Positions 1 to 7,873 of a stretch of DNA of 64,000 bases are shown one piece after another (positions within the stretch are counted from its first letter, which is position 1; each line of letters begins with the position of its first letter). A program made the translations under genes and the position numbers. The stretch comes from an uncultured Saprospiraceae bacterium. GTDB lineage: Bacteria > Bacteroidota > Bacteroidia > Chitinophagales > Saprospiraceae. Below the pieces are notes generated by a model. That model saw only the letters and a list, made by a program, of their open reading frames with translations, did not search any database and had not been told where the DNA came from. The stretch covers positions 186,001 through 250,000 of the forward strand of contig CALIAU010000011.1 of the NCBI GenBank assembly GCA_938045585.1, given 5' to 3'.

Positions 1-1
1 T

Positions 2-256
2 GCAACAGCTTTTTGGACACATAACGGACTAACGGTTATGTATAGCACGGACTTTGCCGGAGATGTAATGAGTGCTAGTTGGACTGAATTAAATCCCACA
101 ATTGCAGGCTCTTCAGATCCTAACTATGATTGGATACCTTCTGGTGATGTGGACTTAAGTGGAATCAATGCTCCAGGTAGAATTGCATTTAGATACCAAG
201 GTGATCCCACTTCTAATACAGGTACTATTCGATTAGATGATCTTACAATCGAGTAA
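2..256 (+). CDS. C-terminal fragment of a secreted choice-of-anchor-J-like protein
   Basis: The frame is open from the first bases of the window, so this is the 3' end of a longer gene; the ATG at 38 is internal. The visible 84 residues contain a YSTDFAGD...W motif followed by a beta-rich segment that ends in RLDDLTIE. This resembles the end of choice-of-anchor J or DUF5017/DUF5689-type domains, which are common in secreted Bacteroidota lipoproteins. The domain name is a pattern judgement from a fragment. The signal peptide and anything upstream lie outside the window. A hairpin terminator follows 16 bases after the stop codon. Confidence 0.6.
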   Translation, partial: ATAFWTHNGLTVMYSTDFAGDVMSASWTELNPTIAGSSDPNYDWIPSGDVDLSGINAPGRIAFRYQGDPTSNTGTIRLDDLTIE

Positions 257-271
257 GAAATAAAGTAGAAT

Positions 272-309
272 AAAAAAAAGCCACACAAATCAATGAGTGG
301 CTTTTTTTT
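272..309. terminator. Bidirectional intrinsic terminator
   Basis: A GCCAC/GTGGC stem is flanked by an A tract on the left and a T tract on the right, so it works in both directions. It separates the secreted-protein fragment (+) from the convergent small HTH gene (-). Confidence 0.85.
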
Positions 310-314
310 ATGTC

Positions 315-575
315 TTAAGTTACTGGCTGAGCGTCTGCTTGAGCTATAATTTTTTTAGCTAGCTGAAGAATTGTTGTGTCTTCTAGGTTAACTATACCAC
401 CATTAGGACCTGGCTGTATATGTTTACCTACTATTTGACCATTCTCATATTTTTTTGCCCCAAAGTAGTTCCTTACTGTTTGTTCGTCTACACTAAGTTT
501 TGCGGCAATTTGCTTAATACTTCCAGTTGGTAATTGATGTTTAACATTACGTAATTCATCATAAGTTATATTCAT
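315..575 (-). CDS. Small HTH-like DNA-binding protein
   Basis: This 86-residue protein has a likely helix-turn-helix at about residues 17-40 (SIKQIAAKLSVDEQTVRNYF), where a Lys/Ala-rich helix, a turn and a recognition-like helix can be seen. A basic, glycine-containing stretch and a short acidic/hydrophobic tail follow. No enzyme domain is visible. Proteins of this size and shape occur widely in Bacteroidota as stand-alone putative DNA-binding proteins of unknown role. It starts at an ATG and is monocistronic, sharing its terminator with the convergent upstream gene. The HTH assignment is from pattern only; the target is unknown. Confidence 0.6.
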   Translation of the reverse strand: MNITYDELRNVKHQLPTGSIKQIAAKLSVDEQTVRNYFGAKKYENGQIVGKHIQPGPNGGIVNLEDTTILQLAKKIIAQADAQPVT

Positions 576-692
576 AAGCGGAAAGATTAGATTAGGAATA
601 AAATTTTAATAGGTATAAGTTATGGAAAATATAATTTATTACCCAAGATAATTCCTAAAATATTATATCTGGTATAGAGTAAAATGCAGATT

Positions 693-1799
693 TTAAAGTT
701 CTAAGGGATGATACTCCATGTCAAAAGCTTCTGCAACTGCCTCATATACGATTTTTCCATGTACAACATTCAAGCCTTTGGCTAAGGCAGGATTGTCTTT
801 ACAAGCTTTACGCCAGCCTTTATCAGCTAACTGAATTGCAAAGGGCAGTGTAGCATTGGTTAATGCAATAGTGGAAGTGTATGGGACTGCACCTGGCATA
901 TTCGCTACACAGTAATGCACCACCTCATCTATTATAAATATAGGATCCTCATGCGTTGTAGGCTTACATGTCTCAATGCATCCTCCCTGATCAACTGCAA
1001 CATCCACGAGAACTGTACCCGCACGCATTTCTTTTAACATCTCTCTAGTAATAAGGTTAGGCGCCTTAGCTCCTGGTATAAGTACAGCTCCTATAATTAA
1101 GTCATGATTTTTAATAAGTCTTCGGATATTGTATTCATTAGAATACATAGTTGTTACATTAGGAGGCATCACATCTTCTAGATAGCGCAATCTATCTAGA
1201 TTTATATCAAGTATGGTAACATTTGCTCCCAGTCCAGCAGCCATTTTAGCCGCTTGTGTACCTACTATACCACCACCCAACACAAGTACTTTAGCTGGAG
1301 GAACTCCTGGAACTCCTCCAAGCAAAATTCCACGGCCCTTCATAGGTTTTTCTAAATATTTAGCTCCTTCTTGTGTTGCCATTCTACCTGCTACCTCAGA
1401 CATAGGAATAAGTAGGGGAAGAGTGCGGTCATCCGGAGTCACCGTTTCATAAGCTAAACAAACAGAATTACTCGCAATCATTGCATCCGTCAACTTCTTA
1501 TAGGAAGCAAAATGGAAATAGGTAAATAGCAGTTGATCAGATTTAATTAAGGAATATTCCTTTTCTATAGGTTCCTTTACCTTGATGATCATTTCAGCAA
1601 TTGCATAAACCTCTTCAATAGTATCGAGCATTTCGGCACCTGCTTCCATATATTCTTCATCAACAAAACCTGATCCTACTCCAGCTGTTTTTTGTACATA
1701 GACTGAATGGCCTCTTTTAACTAGTTCAATTGCCCCAGCTGGCGTTAATGCGACTCTGTTTTCGTTCGTTTTAATCTCTTTAGGAACTCCTATTATCAT
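693..1799 (-). CDS. ald: Alanine dehydrogenase
   Basis: NAD-dependent alanine dehydrogenase interconverts L-alanine and pyruvate plus ammonium in the cytoplasm. The 368-residue length matches the family (about 370). The N-terminal MIIGVPKE signature, the substrate-binding Lys75 (KVKEP) and catalytic His96 (YFHFA), and the Rossmann GGGIVG motif at 175-180 are all present at the canonical positions. The ATG start is clear. The gene is monocistronic, and a TATTTTG-like -7 box lies about 20-30 bases upstream. Nothing is missing or unusual. Alternative names such as NAD(P) transhydrogenase alpha are ruled out by the length and the Ald-specific N-terminus. Confidence 0.96.
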   Translation of the reverse strand: MIIGVPKEIKTNENRVALTPAGAIELVKRGHSVYVQKTAGVGSGFVDEEYMEAGAEMLDTIEEVYAIAEMIIKVKEPIEKEYSLIKSDQLLFTYFHFASYKKLTDAMIASNSVCLAYETVTPDDRTLPLLIPMSEVAGRMATQEGAKYLEKPMKGRGILLGGVPGVPPAKVLVLGGGIVGTQAAKMAAGLGANVTILDINLDRLRYLEDVMPPNVTTMYSNEYNIRRLIKNHDLIIGAVLIPGAKAPNLITREMLKEMRAGTVLVDVAVDQGGCIETCKPTTHEDPIFIIDEVVHYCVANMPGAVPYTSTIALTNATLPFAIQLADKGWRKACKDNPALAKGLNVVHGKIVYEAVAEAFDMEYHPLEL

Positions 1800-2120
1800 G
1801 TCTAATAATTTAACAGCTCACAAAATATAAAAGCTCTGAGAAATACAATGATTTCGACCGGATTTACTTCTTATTTTTCAACTGTTTTATTCCCAAACTC
1901 AACTTCTAAATGTTAATGTTTTGAATCACATTGAAATTTAACTTATATTGGTCTTGTTGTTATGTTAGCGACAAATTCCACCCTTCTTTAAATTCATCCT
2001 ACTTAAATTCATCCAGAGACTAGCGTCTCACATAATTGCCCCTTTTTACAGTATAACACCCATTATACATGGACCCTAGTGCTATAGTATTTATAGCATT
2101 GGATTGAAAATGATACTGGA
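1800..2120. other. Intergenic region between divergent genes
   Basis: These 321 AT-rich bases lie between ald (-) and a secreted hypothetical (+). They hold a weak TATTTTG-like -7 box for ald near 1825-1835 and a short direct repeat of TTAAATTCATCC (1988-1999 and 2003-2014). No RNA gene or ORF is evident. Confidence 0.5.
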
Positions 2121-2516
2121 ATGATACAACAATTAGGATTAGGCCTTTTAGCCTGCATTGGATTTATTTTATTAGGAACTAGCACACAATCAGATGTAGC
2201 AAAAGTAAATGGCTACGATCGCACATTATTATATGGGGTAGGAAAAAAACAAGTCAATAAAATCACTTGGATGGGACAGTCAGATGCAAAATTCTACTCT
2301 GTGCAAAAGAAATTAGATGCTAATGCAGCTTGGATTGAAATAGAATCTATCCAAGTAAATGAAAATACAAGTCTTGAATTAAGTCTTAGTGATGAGGGAG
2401 TAGATGAAACTGCTTCATACAGGGTTATTGTAATTGATGAGAATGGAAGTTCTATTTCTAATGAAATTCAATTGATTCGAAAGTCTACAGAAATTAGCAA
2501 TAGAATTTCTGCATAA
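2121..2516 (+). CDS. Exported hypothetical protein
   Basis: This 131-residue protein has an N-terminal hydrophobic segment (about residues 4-20) that looks like a signal peptide, followed by a single beta-rich domain. The rest resembles a fibronectin-III-like or Ig-like fold: alternating hydrophobic strands, a conserved-looking W, and the pattern ASYRVIVIDENG typical of the last strands of such domains. No catalytic motif is visible. It stands alone, and the function is unknown. It has no T9SS tail. The stop codon sits directly against the terminator of a minus-strand small RNA. Confidence 0.6.
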   Translation: MIQQLGLGLLACIGFILLGTSTQSDVAKVNGYDRTLLYGVGKKQVNKITWMGQSDAKFYSVQKKLDANAAWIEIESIQVNENTSLELSLSDEGVDETASYRVIVIDENGSSISNEIQLIRKSTEISNRISA

Positions 2517-2596
2517 AAAAAGCCCGTGAAGACGATACACGGGCATTACTCAATTTAATAACCAAAACTCATAAACACTAATAGATAACCAAACTC
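2515..2596 (-). ncRNA. Putative small RNA, copy B of a tandem pair
   Basis: On the minus strand a hairpin with GCCCGTG/CACGGGC arms (2522-2544) is followed by seven T residues, a clear intrinsic terminator. No minus-strand gene upstream could use it, because the next one, mqnD, ends far to the right at 2836 and transcribes through here only if read through. A -7-like box CATGTTTG (one mismatch to TAnnTTTG) lies at 2609-2602. The transcript would be about 80 nt. It contains the block AGTTTTGGTTATTAAATTG, shared with copy A, plus a second, weaker GAGTTTGGTTAT copy. The RNA identity is inference. Confidence 0.55.
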
Positions 2597-2656
2597 TGTG
2601 CCAAACATGGTTAATATCTATTATGTGTAAAGTCTTAGAGTCGAGAGTAATGCTAG

Positions 2657-2724
2657 AAAAAAAAATGCTCGTGACTTTTCACGAGCAAAAACGAATTTTA
2701 CAATTTAAATAACCAAAACTTACA
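2657..2724 (-). ncRNA. Putative small RNA, copy A of a tandem pair
   Basis: On the minus strand a 9-bp perfect hairpin (TGCTCGTGA/TCACGAGCA, 2666-2687) is followed by nine T residues. Upstream is a textbook Bacteroidota promoter: TATATTTG at 2737-2730 and TTG at 2760-2758, with 20 nt between. The predicted transcript is about 68 nt with no ORF. It carries the block AGTTTTGGTTATTTAAATTG, nearly identical to copy B and at the same place relative to the terminator. It could instead be a leader or the 3' end of the mqnD transcript, but it has its own promoter. Confidence 0.6.
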
Positions 2725-2729
2725 CGACC

Positions 2730-2760
2730 CAAATATATTACATATTATACATAAGTGCAA
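2730..2760 (-). promoter_or_regulatory. Promoter of small RNA copy A
   Basis: TATATTTG (2737-2730) matches the Bacteroidota -7 consensus TAnnTTTG exactly, with TTG at 2760-2758 at 20-nt spacing. It faces the small RNA and the terminator at 2687-2657. Confidence 0.6.
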
Positions 2761-2835
2761 TATGTAAACAACAGATTAACAGCTGATTAAGTAAATTTTT
2801 ATATTTAAATATATATCTTATTGAAATTCAGTTAG

Positions 2836-3660
2836 CTAGACAAATAGATAATCGTCATTTATATACGCATTTAGTACACCTAACTCTAAAAACATCCTAT
2901 TTACTGCTAATTTTCCCTCTTTTCCAATATGGATTGAATAACTATTGACATAGGTCTCGATATGTTTTTCGACTATTTCTTCTTGGAGTTCTTGTGCGTA
3001 TTGCAATACATATGCATGCGCATTCTCTGGTTCTTTAAATGCGAATTCTACACTTTTACGCATATAGAGATTCATCATACTTTTAATCAATTCAGGTAGA
3101 TTTCTACGCACAACAATGCCTCCTAGAGGAATGGGTAAGCCAGTTTTCTCTTCCCAGTATTGACCTAAATCTGCTATTAATCGCAGTCCTCGATCCTTAT
3201 ATGTGAATCTATTTTCATGAATGATAACTCCTGCATCCACAGTTCCGTCTAAAACCATCGATTCAATTTCTGAAAATAATACATGCTCCACCTCTAGATT
3301 TTTACCATATGCTGACTCTAATAAAAAGGCGGCTGTAGTATTTTTGCCAGGAACCGCAATTTTTATATTCGGTATTTCTGTAGATTCAATTTTTCGCTTA
3401 CTAATAAGTAAGGGACCTACGCCACGCCCTAAAGCACTTCCTGATTGTAAGAGTTGATAATCTGCATGCACCTTGGTATAGGCATGGTAACTAATCTTGC
3501 TGACATCAAGCGCTTTATTTAAGCACATTCCATTCAATTCCTCTACGTCATGTATAGCCACTTCAAAAGAAAGATCTCCTTTGTCAAATTTATTATTTAC
3601 AAGAGCATCAAACATAAAGGTATCATTTGGACAGGGCGAAAAACCAAGGCTAAGCTTCAT
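2836..3660 (-). CDS. mqnD: 1,4-dihydroxy-6-naphthoate synthase (MqnD)
   Basis: MqnD releases 1,4-dihydroxy-6-naphthoate from cyclic dehypoxanthine futalosine in the futalosine route to menaquinone. The 274 residues have the typical length and fold of a periplasmic-binding-protein-like enzyme. The N-terminal LGFSPCPNDTFMFDAL signature is diagnostic, and a conserved GVIIHENRFTY segment with the reactive-site histidine follows near residue 150. The ATG start is clear. The gene is alone here; the pathway gene mqnE (58313) and a UbiA-type prenyltransferase (52528) are elsewhere in the window. MqnA, a paralogue, is the main alternative, but the PCPNDTF motif favours MqnD. Confidence 0.93.
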   Translation of the reverse strand: MKLSLGFSPCPNDTFMFDALVNNKFDKGDLSFEVAIHDVEELNGMCLNKALDVSKISYHAYTKVHADYQLLQSGSALGRGVGPLLISKRKIESTEIPNIKIAVPGKNTTAAFLLESAYGKNLEVEHVLFSEIESMVLDGTVDAGVIIHENRFTYKDRGLRLIADLGQYWEEKTGLPIPLGGIVVRRNLPELIKSMMNLYMRKSVEFAFKEPENAHAYVLQYAQELQEEIVEKHIETYVNSYSIHIGKEGKLAVNRMFLELGVLNAYINDDYLFV

Positions 3661-3754
3661 AAGTATAATATCTTATATTTAAAATAAATCTGGTATTCTG
3701 TAAAGCTCTACATTTTCTCTATTATAATAGAATACAATTGCATATTTGAACTGA

Positions 3755-4459
3755 ATGAAGCAGAAAGAACGCTTGCAACGCATCCTATTTGAAGACAATC
3801 ATCTACTTGTTTTTAACAAACCCGCAGGTCTACTTGTTCAAGGGGATAAAACAAATGATACGACGCTTATTGATTTAGTGAAGGAGTACATTAAGGTCAC
3901 TTATGATAAACCGGGAAATGTCTTCTGTGGTCTGACACATCGAATAGATAGACCAGTCAGTGGGGCTGTTATTTTGGCAAAAACAAGTAAGGCCTTATCA
4001 CGTGTTACGCAAGCTTTTAAAAACAAAGAAGTAGAGAAAACCTACCTAGCTATTTGTCATGGTCGGCCTCAACTCAGCTCTGGTAATTTAGAAAATTACC
4101 TTTTAAAAGATGCTAAAAAAAATAAGGTAAGGGTATATAATTCAGCAAAAGCGAAGGCCAAGATAGCCCAAACTCAATACGAACTTATCCATCATAATAA
4201 TGATAAGTGCTTAATGAAGGTTTTTCCTAAAACGGGAAGATCACATCAGATTAGAGTCCATATGTCCAATTTAGGTATACCTATTTTAGGAGACTTAAAA
4301 TATGGCGCGACAAAACCTTTACAAGACAAATCAATTGCTCTCCATTGCTTCCAAATGTCTATGATTCATCCAGTTACAAAAGAAATGATTTCTTTTAGAG
4401 CATCATTGCCAAATACCTCTGATTGGTCTTATTATACATCCTTAGTAGATAAGATTTGA
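3755..4459 (+). CDS. RluA-family rRNA/tRNA pseudouridine synthase
   Basis: This enzyme isomerises uridine to pseudouridine in structured RNA. The 234-residue protein has the RluA catalytic motif HRIDRPVSG with Asp65 as the nucleophile, the upstream NKPAGLLVQ motif, and the later GRSHQIRVHM motif. It lacks an S4 domain, so it belongs to the short RluA/RluC-like form; the exact target base cannot be read from the sequence. A near-consensus CATATTTG lies six bases before the ATG, so the leader is very short. The stop codon overlaps the -33 region of the SRP RNA promoter. Confidence 0.9.
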   Translation: MKQKERLQRILFEDNHLLVFNKPAGLLVQGDKTNDTTLIDLVKEYIKVTYDKPGNVFCGLTHRIDRPVSGAVILAKTSKALSRVTQAFKNKEVEKTYLAICHGRPQLSSGNLENYLLKDAKKNKVRVYNSAKAKAKIAQTQYELIHHNNDKCLMKVFPKTGRSHQIRVHMSNLGIPILGDLKYGATKPLQDKSIALHCFQMSMIHPVTKEMISFRASLPNTSDWSYYTSLVDKI

Positions 4460-4485
4460 TGTTACATAATTTTCATGTACTTTTG
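4455..4485 (+). promoter_or_regulatory. Promoter of SRP RNA
   Basis: TTTG at 4455-4458 and TACTTTTG at 4478-4485 give a perfect TAnnTTTG box with 19-nt spacing to TTG. The -33 element overlaps the stop codon of the pseudouridine synthase gene. Transcription should start near 4490. Confidence 0.75.
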
Positions 4486-4489
4486 CTGC

Positions 4490-4586
4490 CTGAGGGGCAT
4501 ACGGCCAGCTCCTTCTGAAATCCCCCAGGGTGGAAACGCAGCAAGGGTAGGAAGTTGAGCGGCTCGGTGTGTTCCCTCTTTTTTAT
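4490..4586 (+). ncRNA. ffs: Signal recognition particle RNA, small bacterial type (4.5S-like)
   Basis: The RNA partner of Ffh targets nascent membrane and secretory proteins. The conserved apical core is visible at about 4531-4551 (GGAAACGCAGCAAGGGTAGG, matching the GGAAG...GCAGCCAAGGCAG consensus). The 5' arm GAGGGGCATAC pairs with the 3' arm GTGTGTTCCCTC, and a T tract follows, which doubles as the terminator. Its length of about 95 nt is normal. The promoter is immediately upstream, and the transaldolase gene starts 23 bases after the end. An ORF running in from 4555 is an artefact of this RNA. Confidence 0.92.
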
Positions 4587-4608
4587 TTCTCTAGATAAAT
4601 TGAATCCA

Positions 4609-5265
4609 ATGAAATTTTTTGTAGATACTGCCAACCTTGATTCTATTAAGGAAGCGCGCGATTTAGGTATTTTAGACGGTGTAACAACAAATCCATCTTT
4701 AATGATGAAAGAGGGAATTACCGGAACAGAAAATATAGAATCACATTACAAAAAGATTTCTGAAATAGTTTCTGGTGATGTCAGTGCAGAAGTAATATCA
4801 ACTGATTTTGATGGTATTGTAGAAGAAGGTAAGCGTTTAGCTGCGATAGCTCCTAATATCGTTGTAAAAGTTCCTATGATTCGAGAGGGAATCAAAGCAA
4901 TTAGTTGGTTTTCAGAAAATGGAATCAAAACGAATTGTACGCTGGTATTTTCTGCAGGTCAAGCAATTCTTGCAGCCAAAGCAGGTGCTACATACCTTTC
5001 TCCTTTTATTGGAAGAGTAGATGATATCTCTTGGGATGGAATTAGTTTGATCAGAGAAATAGCTGAAGTCTATTCAATTCAAGGATACGATACAGAGATA
5101 CTTGCAGCGAGTATTCGTAGTCCAAAACATATAGTAGAGGCTGCCAAGAATGGGGCAGATGTTGTTACATGTCCACTTAGCGCCATGCTAGGACTTCTTA
5201 AACACCCGCTTACTGACATTGGACTAGAAAAATTCTTAGCTGATTATAGAAAAGGAAATGCTTAG
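4609..5265 (+). CDS. tal: Transaldolase, short TalC/fructose-6-phosphate aldolase-like type
   Basis: It transfers a dihydroxyacetone unit between sugar phosphates in the non-oxidative pentose phosphate pathway. The protein is 218 residues, the typical size of the short MipB/TalC subfamily. It begins [11 protein letters not shown], with TTNPSL near 26-31 and the Schiff-base lysine Lys87 in VVKVP. I chose the ATG at 4609 because the frame further upstream lies in SRP RNA and because MKFFVDTA is the family N-terminus. The stop codon overlaps that of the convergent nucleoside phosphorylase (shared TTAG). Whether it acts as transaldolase or F6P aldolase cannot be settled from the sequence. Confidence 0.93.
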   Translation: MKFFVDTANLDSIKEARDLGILDGVTTNPSLMMKEGITGTENIESHYKKISEIVSGDVSAEVISTDFDGIVEEGKRLAAIAPNIVVKVPMIREGIKAISWFSENGIKTNCTLVFSAGQAILAAKAGATYLSPFIGRVDDISWDGISLIREIAEVYSIQGYDTEILAASIRSPKHIVEAAKNGADVVTCPLSAMLGLLKHPLTDIGLEKFLADYRKGNA

Positions 5266-6122
5266 TTTCTGCTCAAGATGAGTTCTAGAGTTCTTTCTAT
5301 AAGTTCTTCTACTGTCTTTTTTGGTTTGGATGAAAATTCCCCAGTCTTCCGGTTTGCAAGAATGGCATTTAACGAAATACATCGATGTCCAAGAAGATTC
5401 CCTAAACCATAAATACCTGCTGTCTCCATTTCAAGATTGGTAGGGGGTTGCTGATCATAAGTAAACCCTTCAAGCGTATCCAATGTTTTTTTAGCATGCG
5501 AACGTAAACGTAGTTCTCGTGCCTGTGGACCATAGAATCCTGTTGCCGTAATTGTGACTCCTGGATAAAATCCTGATTCTATAAAGTATCTAGCCAATTT
5601 TTGATCTGCAAAAGCCATATATGCATTGAATGGTAGATTATGATTAGATATGAAATCGCTAAATACTTTTGGGTTCTTATGATCGTAATAATGCATTAAT
5701 CCATCTAAGCCAATAGCACTAGTAGATACTAAAAAGGTATTCAGTGGTATTGAAGATTGAATTGCGCCAGAGGTGCCTATTCTATAAAAATTCAAGGCAG
5801 TATGCGTATCACGAATAGCCCTCTTTTTTAAATCTATATTTACTAGCGCATCTAGCTCATTAAATACAATATCAATATTATCTGTTCCAATTCCTGTTGA
5901 AATAACTGTTATTCGTTTTCCAGATTTGATGCCGGTAACTGTTTTAAATTCTCGTTTGTGCTTGATAAGTGAAATACTATCAAAATGTTTGCTTATCTGT
6001 TCTACGCGATCTGGATCACCTACTGTGATAATATCTGAAGCAATATCTTCAGGAACTAAATTAAGATGATACACTGAACCATCAGGATTTAATATCAACT
6101 CAGAATCTTTAAGTAAGGGCAT
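5262..6122 (-). CDS. Nucleoside phosphorylase (uridine phosphorylase-like)
   Basis: It cleaves nucleosides with phosphate to free base and ribose-1-phosphate (salvage). The 286 residues show the PNP_UDP_1 family features: GDPDRVEQI near residue 36 (phosphate binding), STGIGTDN, and the purine/pyrimidine-site motif [13 protein letters not shown] near 230. The N-terminal extension ([20 protein letters not shown]) is common in Bacteroidota members annotated as uridine phosphorylase. The substrate is inferred from family resemblance only. The gene is divergent from the arsC-like gene, with the two starts 21 bases apart, and its stop overlaps the stop of transaldolase. Confidence 0.88.
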   Translation of the reverse strand: MPLLKDSELILNPDGSVYHLNLVPEDIASDIITVGDPDRVEQISKHFDSISLIKHKREFKTVTGIKSGKRITVISTGIGTDNIDIVFNELDALVNIDLKKRAIRDTHTALNFYRIGTSGAIQSSIPLNTFLVSTSAIGLDGLMHYYDHKNPKVFSDFISNHNLPFNAYMAFADQKLARYFIESGFYPGVTITATGFYGPQARELRLRSHAKKTLDTLEGFTYDQQPPTNLEMETAGIYGLGNLLGHRCISLNAILANRKTGEFSSKPKKTVEELIERTLELILSRN

Positions 6123-6131
6123 TATTTATCA

Positions 6132-6139
6132 TACTTTTG
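6132..6139 (+). promoter_or_regulatory. -7 box four bases before a start codon
   Basis: TACTTTTG matches TAnnTTTG. It ends 4 nt before the ATG at 6144, which predicts a leaderless transcript of the ArsC-like gene. Confidence 0.55.
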
Positions 6140-6143
6140 TGTC

Positions 6144-6500
6144 ATGAAGAAAGTCATTTATTTGTCTACTTGTGATACATGTCGCAAAATAATGAAAGCT
6201 GTACAGCTTTCAGATGATTTTATATTGCTCGATCTTAAAGATAATCCTATAGACAAGAAAACATTAGTTTTTCTCAGAAAGAATGTCAGCTCTTATGAAG
6301 ACCTGTTAAATAGAAGAAGTAGGACCTATCAGGCTATGGGACTAAAAGACCAAAGATTGACGGAAGCTCAGTTAGAAAAATATATCTTACAAGAATATAG
6401 CTTTTTGAAAAGACCAATTTTTATTATGGATGACTTGACCTTCATTGGGAATAGTAAAAAAGTCGTTGCAGCTCTAAAAGATCATCTCGGTGAAGCCTAG
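6144..6500 (+). CDS. ArsC/Spx-family thioredoxin-fold protein
   Basis: This 118-residue protein of the ArsC/YffB/Spx family has a thioredoxin fold. A CDTC motif at residues 10-13 and the later KRPIFIMDD segment (the RP.i motif of this family, about residue 91) are visible. True glutaredoxin-coupled arsenate reductases carry a single catalytic Cys with downstream arginines; here the CxxC points to an Spx- or YffB-like role, so arsenate reduction is not assured. The gene is probably leaderless (see the -7 box at 6132) and overlaps hemF by 11 bases, which implies co-transcription and coupled translation. Confidence 0.85.
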   Translation: MKKVIYLSTCDTCRKIMKAVQLSDDFILLDLKDNPIDKKTLVFLRKNVSSYEDLLNRRSRTYQAMGLKDQRLTEAQLEKYILQEYSFLKRPIFIMDDLTFIGNSKKVVAALKDHLGEA

Positions 6501-7398
6501 TTTAGAACAAATCATAGAATTTTTCAAGTCACTGCAGGATGAGATTTGTAGTAAGTTGGAAGACTTAGATAGAGTAGGGGTCTTTCATGAAGATCTGTGG
6601 GAAAGACCAGAAGGTGGCGGTGGACGCACCCGAATTATTGAGGGTAAGCACATTGAAAAAGGAGGTGTAAATTTTTCTGCTATCCATGGTAAGATGCCCC
6701 AAAAAATTCAAGAAGCTTTAGGTCTTGATCCTAATAACTTTACAGCAACTGGAGTTTCAATTGTTCTGCATCCGCATAATCCCTTTGTACCTATCATACA
6801 CATGAATGTGCGTTATTTTGAAACAAATCAAGGTGTGTATTGGTTTGGTGGTGGAATTGATCTTACACCACATTATATAAATGAAAAAGAAGCAAAACAC
6901 TTTCATCATAAATTAAAGAAGGTATGTGATCAATTTACTCCAGAAGCCTACAACGATTATAAAGCGTGGGCAGATAGATATTTTTATATAAAACATAGAA
7001 AAGAATCCCGAGGAATAGGAGGTATATTTTTTGATCGACTCAGTGAAAGCAAGACTGTCAGTAAAGAAGAAATATTCTCTTTTGTAAAAAATCTGGGAAA
7101 TGCGTTTGTGGATATTTATCAGACTCTCTTTCTTGACAATTATCAAAAGGAATTTACGGAAGAAAATATCTATTGGAGAAACCTCAGAAGATCTCGTTAC
7201 GTAGAGTTTAATCTCGTATGGGACAGAGGCACTAAATTTGGTTTGCAAACGAATGGAAGGATAGAATCTATTTTAATGTCTATGCCTCCAATGGCGCAGT
7301 GGAAGTACGAACATACACCGCCTGTAAATTCTGAAGAAGAAAAAACACTTAGGTATTTAGCAAACGAAATGGATTGGATCAATTACAAAGAAGAGTAA
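6490..7398 (+). CDS. hemF: Oxygen-dependent coproporphyrinogen III oxidase
   Basis: HemF oxidatively decarboxylates coproporphyrinogen III to protoporphyrinogen IX in heme synthesis and requires O2. The 302 residues match the family length. Motifs include ERPEGGGGRTR near residue 37, HMNVRYFE near 98, GGGIDLTPHY near 112, and RRSRYVEFNLVWDRGTKFGL near 236. The start is a GTG inside the end of the arsC-like gene, and no in-frame ATG precedes the conserved N-terminus. Presence of HemF implies aerobic growth. The 3' end overlaps the convergent lipoprotein gene by 20 bases. Confidence 0.95.
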   Translation: MKPSLEQIIEFFKSLQDEICSKLEDLDRVGVFHEDLWERPEGGGGRTRIIEGKHIEKGGVNFSAIHGKMPQKIQEALGLDPNNFTATGVSIVLHPHNPFVPIIHMNVRYFETNQGVYWFGGGIDLTPHYINEKEAKHFHHKLKKVCDQFTPEAYNDYKAWADRYFYIKHRKESRGIGGIFFDRLSESKTVSKEEIFSFVKNLGNAFVDIYQTLFLDNYQKEFTEENIYWRNLRRSRYVEFNLVWDRGTKFGLQTNGRIESILMSMPPMAQWKYEHTPPVNSEEEKTLRYLANEMDWINYKEE

Positions 7399-7873
7399 CC
7401 ATAGTGGTTGTTACTACATTACTTTCATTGCCAGCTCTGTCTACCATAAATACATCGTAGCTTAGTGTATCGGTGGGGAAATCTGGGGAAGAATCACATG
7501 GAGTAATGCCCTCAATCAAGCAGCAGGTAGTAAATAAACGAATTCTAATCTCCCCTTGAACACCATTTCCTATTCCCTGAGCAGGTATGTTTGGTAAGAC
7601 AAAGGGATCAGCTAACGTATCCAATCTATTATCAATAACAAACAGATTTGGCATTATATTTCCGTCAACGTCTCCAATGTCACCATCGCCATCAGTGAAA
7701 TTTAATACTAATGTCACAGAGTCTTCATTAAAGAACCCTTGTTCCATGGAGTTTTTACTTAGGCTGACAAATTCTAAAGTGGGTATAGGACCTAGATCAG
7801 GGCCTGAAGCGCAATAGCACAGACTCAAAATGCAAAGTAAAGTAAAAATCTTACTAGTTTTGTAAGCTATCAT
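7379..7873 (-). CDS. Hypothetical lipoprotein
   Basis: Starting at the ATG at 7873 gives about 164 residues with a signal peptide and a lipobox (LSLCYC, lipidated Cys near residue 20). An upstream ATG at 7912 would add 13 residues but would overlap the divergent gene. The mature part has a Ca-binding-like stretch (FTDGDGDIGD) and a C-terminal beta-rich segment ending in a SYDVFMVDRAGN pattern, as in Ig-like or PKD-like surface domains. The function is unknown. Its start codon abuts that of the LuxE-like gene (CATATG), and its 3' end overlaps hemF by 20 bases. Confidence 0.75.
   Translation of the reverse strand: MIAYKTSKIFTLLCILSLCYCASGPDLGPIPTLEFVSLSKNSMEQGFFNEDSVTLVLNFTDGDGDIGDVDGNIMPNLFVIDNRLDTLADPFVLPNIPAQGIGNGVQGEIRIRLFTTCCLIEGITPCDSSPDFPTDTLSYDVFMVDRAGNESNVVTTTMVTLLCN

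Noticed and set aside
1988-2014. Direct repeat TTAAATTCATCC, two copies
   Set aside because: Only two 12-base copies 15 bases apart in AT-rich DNA; not enough for a repeat family or CRISPR.
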